A stretch of DNA of 8,850 bases, from the NCBI GenBank assembly GCA_945907055.1, contig CAMDSG010000066.1:1-8850 (forward strand). Reading direction: 5' to 3'. How positions within the stretch are numbered: position 1 is the stretch's first letter; each line of letters begins with the position of its first letter. The notes beneath the pieces were generated by a model. That model made no database searches and was not told the DNA's origin. It saw only the letters and a program-made list of their open reading frames with translations. This DNA is from Bifidobacterium breve. Its GTDB lineage: Bacteria > Actinomycetota > Acidimicrobiia > IMCC26256. Made by a program: the position numbers and the translations under genes. Positions 6,561 to 8,850 of this stretch are shown here, piece by piece.

Positions 6561-6567
6561 CGGCCCT

Positions 6568-7461
6568 GTGCCAACCACACTCTTGCCCGATACGGTCGAC
6601 TCCGGTGTCCGCGATGCGCTCATGCAGCTTGATGCCGCTGTGTGCGCGGAGACCGCTTGGGCCCCTTTCGGCGAGGGAGTATGGCGCGATCTTGTCTCTC
6701 CCGGCAGAGGTTCCTTCGCTGCACTTACCCTCGAGCAGAACATGCCGTTGGCTGCTGTTTACGCATCAGAGAATGAGAAGGCTTGGAGCCTCGGTCTAGG
6801 CGCTCTCCCAGGTCACCTGCCCCCGCTCGCTGAAGCCTTGGGCAAAATTGCAGGTCTCGGAGTTGAGCAGATAAACGCATGGGTATTGAACTCTGACGAC
6901 ACCACATCTTTGGCTGTCTCTCAATTGCTCTCAACCAATGGCTTTGTTAAGGCGAGACGCCTGCTCAGGCTTGAGGTCTCGCTACCCGTCGAGGCATTGA
7001 GTCTGCCAAGCGGCGTTACTTTGAGAGCGTTCGATGAGGAGCGCGACACGCAAGCGTGGTTAGAGACAAATAATCGTTGCTTCCTAGGACACCCGGAGCA
7101 AGGAGATTGGAGCATCGAGAAATTTGCGGATCGGCGTGACGAGGCTTGGTTCCGTAGCGAGAATCTACTGGTGGCTCATCTTGAAGAAGTTTTCGTTGGA
7201 TTCTGCTGGACCAAAACAAGCATTGAGACAGCGAGGCCTCCGATTGGCGAGATCTACGTAATCGCAGTTGCCCCTGAGTTCGGCGGCCAAGGAATTGGTA
7301 CTGCCCTCTGCTCGCAGGGCCTCGCACATTTGGAGAAGAAACACCACTCCGAGATTGGAATGCTCTACGTTGATGCATCCAACGAGAGTGCAATAAAGAC
7401 CTACGACAAATTGGGCTTTAATAGCGTGCGCGAAGATCAAGCCTGGAGTTGGAGTCTCTAA
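6568..7461 (+). CDS. mshD: Mycothiol synthase MshD (double GNAT acetyltransferase)
   Basis: Last enzyme of mycothiol synthesis, acetylating Cys-GlcN-Ins with acetyl-CoA. 297 residues from GTG 6568, in the family's usual range. The N-terminal half (to about 140) is a degenerate GNAT domain. The C-terminal GNAT domain carries the clearest family signature: NNRCFLGHPEQGDW (168-181), RRDEAWF, GFCWTKT, GEIYVIAVAPEFGGQGIGTAL (acetyl-CoA loop) and LYVDASNESAIKTYDKLGF. In the loop the usual Q/R-x-x-G-x-G begins with Gly instead of Gln/Arg. The frame is open further upstream (TTG 6508, ATG 6511, GTG 6538), but those starts would overlap the nth coding region. GTG 6568 has a -10-like TACCCT 7 nt before it; none of the starts has a well-placed Shine-Dalgarno motif. 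The stop overlaps the rlmN start (TAATG). It could be an MshD-like acetyltransferase of other substrate, but the HPEQGDW region argues for MshD. Confidence 0.85.
   Translation: MPTTLLPDTVDSGVRDALMQLDAAVCAETAWAPFGEGVWRDLVSPGRGSFAALTLEQNMPLAAVYASENEKAWSLGLGALPGHLPPLAEALGKIAGLGVEQINAWVLNSDDTTSLAVSQLLSTNGFVKARRLLRLEVSLPVEALSLPSGVTLRAFDEERDTQAWLETNNRCFLGHPEQGDWSIEKFADRRDEAWFRSENLLVAHLEEVFVGFCWTKTSIETARPPIGEIYVIAVAPEFGGQGIGTALCSQGLAHLEKKHHSEIGMLYVDASNESAIKTYDKLGFNSVREDQAWSWSL
7451..7454 (+). promoter_or_regulatory. Ribosome-binding site deciding the rlmN start
   Basis: GGAG at 7451-7454 lies 6 nt before ATG 7461, inside the last codons of mshD; a second GGAG is at 7445-7448. This supports ATG 7461 over the in-frame TTG at 7449, which overlaps the motif itself. 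Confidence 0.6.
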
Positions 7462-8522
7462 TGAGCGTGTATCCGCGTTATAGCGCCACAGAGAAAGACC
7501 TCTCGAACCTCATTGAGAAATTGAGACTACCTGGATATAGGGCTAAGCAAATCTACGAAGCCCTTTGGAGCACCCGAATTGCGCTCGAGGCCGCAACAAA
7601 CCTTCCGCAATCTCTTAAAGACATCCTCGAAGAGAGGCTCCCCCTTTCTCTAGACATGACAACGGAGGAAGTCAGCGCAGATGGCCTCACTCGGAAGTGG
7701 CTCTGGCAGTCTCGCAAAGATGCTGCACAGATTGAGACTGTGCTGATGGAGTATCCGAGTCGTGCAACCGTCTGCGTCTCATCTCAGGCAGGTTGTGCGA
7801 TGGGTTGCACATTCTGTGCAACTGGGCAGGCTGGTTTTGAGCGCCATCTAACCCGCGCCGAGATTCTTGAACAAGTCCTGCGAGCTGCACAATCATCTAA
7901 CCGTCGAGTCTCAAACGTGGTCTTTATGGGCATGGGCGAGCCGCTCGCAAACTACGACGAGACATGGGGAGCGGTTGAACGGCTCCATGCCGATCTAGGA
8001 CTCTCAGCGCGCCACATCACCGTCTCAACAGTCGGTGTGGTGCCTGGCATCCGCAGACTTGCCGCAGAGGAGATTCCCGTGACCCTCGCTGTCTCACTAC
8101 ATGCACCTGACGACGATCTCCGATCAACGATGGTTCCGCTCAACAATCGCTACCCAATCGCCGAGATTCTCGATGCCGCTGCTGAATTTGCGGCTAGCAA
8201 AGGAAGGCGAGTCACCTTTGAGTATGCCTGTATCGCCGATGTAAACGACACCGACTACCACGCGAACGCTCTCGCTAAACGCCTACTGCCCCTCGGATCG
8301 CTTGGGGCGCACGTAAATTTGATCCCCCTGAATCCAACTGAGGGATTTGCTACTAGAGGATCTTCGACGATTCGGATTCTCGATTTTGCTGCCCGCCTAA
8401 GAATGCTTGGAATCACAGCCACGATCCGACGTAATAGGGGAACTGACATCGATGGAGCATGTGGACAACTGCGTTCTCGTGTGGCGATTGGCCCCCGACC
8501 GGAGTCAGACTCCACACTCTAG
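7461..8522 (+). CDS. rlmN: RlmN, dual-specificity rRNA/tRNA adenine C2-methyltransferase (radical SAM)
   Basis: Radical SAM enzyme that methylates C2 of A2503 in 23S rRNA and of A37 in some tRNAs, a modification tied to decoding accuracy. 353 residues from ATG 7461. Seen in sequence: N-terminal accessory domain with LPGYRAKQIYEALW (helix-rich RNA-binding part), catalytic Cys105 in VCVSSQAGC, the 4Fe-4S motif C112-x3-C116-x2-C119 in CAMGCTFCATGQ, VVFMGMGEPLANY (SAM binding), RHITVSTVGVVPG, AVSLHAPDD, VNLIPLNP, and the C-terminal methyl-carrying Cys334 in DIDGACGQLR. All residues needed for the two-cysteine mechanism are present. It belongs to RlmN rather than Cfr by the NLIPLNPTEG region and by its housekeeping setting, though that distinction is not absolute. 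Coupled to mshD by a one-base stop/start overlap. Confidence 0.96.
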   Translation: MSVYPRYSATEKDLSNLIEKLRLPGYRAKQIYEALWSTRIALEAATNLPQSLKDILEERLPLSLDMTTEEVSADGLTRKWLWQSRKDAAQIETVLMEYPSRATVCVSSQAGCAMGCTFCATGQAGFERHLTRAEILEQVLRAAQSSNRRVSNVVFMGMGEPLANYDETWGAVERLHADLGLSARHITVSTVGVVPGIRRLAAEEIPVTLAVSLHAPDDDLRSTMVPLNNRYPIAEILDAAAEFAASKGRRVTFEYACIADVNDTDYHANALAKRLLPLGSLGAHVNLIPLNPTEGFATRGSSTIRILDFAARLRMLGITATIRRNRGTDIDGACGQLRSRVAIGPRPESDSTL

Positions 8523-8543
8523 ATAGAGATTTTTAGCAAAGCA

Positions 8544-8568
8544 CTATGAACGGAGAGCTATGAACGGA
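8544..8568 (+). repeat. 11-bp direct repeat CTATGAACGGA duplicating a start region
   Basis: CTATGAACGGA occurs at 8544-8554 and again at 8558-8568, separated by GAG. Each copy holds ATG AAC GGA. The first copy is in a different frame and creates a 5-codon mini-ORF; the second is the start of the membrane protein gene. It looks like a small local duplication. Confidence 0.8.
8546..8563 (+). other. Putative 5-codon upstream mini-ORF (MNGEL)
   Basis: ATG AAC GGA GAG CTA TGA: its stop TGA (8561-8563) overlaps the ATG of the next gene at 8560 as ATGA. Its GGAGAG (8552-8557) also serves as the only visible ribosome-binding motif for the downstream ATG, so translating the mini-ORF would cover that site. 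I see no strong Shine-Dalgarno motif for the mini-ORF itself. Whether it is translated is unknown. Confidence 0.3.
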
Positions 8569-8850
8569 AACCGCTTCCTAAATCAATCCCAGCCCCAGAC
8601 TCTCTACGGAGCAACGATGCTCTGCTACATAGATGGTGCTTTCGGCCTTCTATATGGAGCCGGGGCTGGCCTACTTATGCTCATAGCCATCGGACTTCTA
8701 GCCGGCGGATACGGGATAGCCAACGAAAAGCGATGGGGTTATGTAGCAGCGGTTGTTGCGGCGATCCTTCAAGTAGGGCTATTGGTGTTCTTCTACAGGC
8801 TCAGAGTCTTTGGATTTCCACAGATCATGAACTTCATGTTCGATGCCCTA
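8560..8850 (+). CDS. Membrane protein of unknown function, N-terminal part (3' end outside window)
   Basis: 97 codons open to the window edge; I do not recognise a named family. The N-terminus MNGNRFLNQSQPQTL is polar with no signal-peptide charge pattern. Two hydrophobic stretches follow: about residues 18-54 (long enough for one long or two short membrane helices, with a Gly-rich GAGAGLLMLIAIGLLAGGYG part) and 60-79 (GYVAAVVAAILQVGLLVFFY), separated by a positive NEKRWGY turn that is likely cytoplasmic. The start is ATG 8560, preceded by GGAG 4 nt upstream. The first repeat copy's ATG at 8546 runs into a stop after five codons. The 37-nt gap after rlmN and the same strand suggest co-transcription with mshD-rlmN, unless a promoter lies in the AT-rich gap. 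Confidence 0.7.
   Translation, partial: MNGNRFLNQSQPQTLYGATMLCYIDGAFGLLYGAGAGLLMLIAIGLLAGGYGIANEKRWGYVAAVVAAILQVGLLVFFYRLRVFGFPQIMNFMFDAL

Noticed and set aside
6508..6567. Longer mshD N-terminus starting at TTG 6508, ATG 6511 or GTG 6538
   Set aside because: All would overlap the nth coding region, none has a ribosome-binding site at proper spacing, and the extra residues match nothing in the family as I recall it. Not fully excluded.
7016..7393. Minus-strand ORFs opposite mshD (7016-7393 and 7165-7440)
   Set aside because: Antisense to the conserved MshD acetyl-CoA-binding domain; no recognisable protein features.
8501..8534. Terminator after rlmN (GGAGTCAGACTCC hairpin plus T run at 8530-8534)
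   Set aside because: The palindrome lies within the rlmN coding end and is about 16 nt from the T run; the stem nearer the T run is only 4 bp (CTCT/AGAG). Too weak to call.
1..8850. Mobile elements, CRISPR arrays, tRNA or rRNA genes, phage or defence genes
   Set aside because: No transposase or integrase motif, no spaced repeats and no tRNA-like cloverleaf were seen. Genes are tightly packed, with no gap over 100 bases.

Overview
This looks like an ordinary chromosomal stretch of a moderate-GC actinobacterium, plausibly of the class Acidimicrobiia. Three things support that. A recognisable mycothiol synthase is present, and mycothiol is an actinobacterial thiol. The his genes run in the order hisD-hisC-hisB-hisA. 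Several starts look leaderless, with TANNNT lying 6-8 nt before the start codon, as is common in Actinobacteria. The class-level placement is inference from recalled protein similarity, not from a search. I see no mobile element, CRISPR array, tRNA, rRNA or phage gene.

Layout. The 3' two thirds or less of an oligopeptidase B gene (plus strand, cut by the window edge) runs to 1056 and meets, tail to tail with a 4-nt overlap, a minus-strand five-gene cluster at 1053-5557. In transcription order the cluster is hisD, hisC, hisB, hisA and a double-hotdog thioesterase. Every junction overlaps, so this should be one translationally coupled mRNA starting near 5566. A short divergent spacer (5558-5637) separates hisD from a 68-codon plus-strand gene of unknown function (5638-5844). 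That gene converges on nth (endonuclease III, minus, 5879-6544). nth is divergent from mshD (mycothiol synthase, plus, 6568-7461), and only 23 nt separate their likely starts. mshD is coupled to rlmN (7461-8522) through a TAATG junction. The window ends inside a membrane protein gene (8560 onward) that is preceded by a 5-codon mini-ORF made by a short direct repeat.

Function. hisD, hisC, hisB and hisA cover the fourth step and the last steps of histidine synthesis. hisH, hisF, hisG and hisI/hisE are not here. hisH, which often sits between hisB and hisA in Actinobacteria, is missing from that position. nth repairs oxidised pyrimidines and MshD completes a redox-buffering thiol, so the divergent pair joins two oxidative-damage functions.

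Most notable points. (1) hisA has no ATG, GTG or TTG start that keeps its first beta strand and the catalytic Asp. The homology-supported start is a GTA codon overlapping the hisB stop, with a TAAGG motif 7 nt upstream. (2) All four genes that begin a transcription unit have TANNNT 6-8 nt before the start codon. (3) The nth and mshD -10 elements overlap by 2 bp in opposite directions. (4) The last gene has a 5-codon upstream mini-ORF with an ATGA overlap. I found no convincing novel defence, mobile or biosynthetic system.
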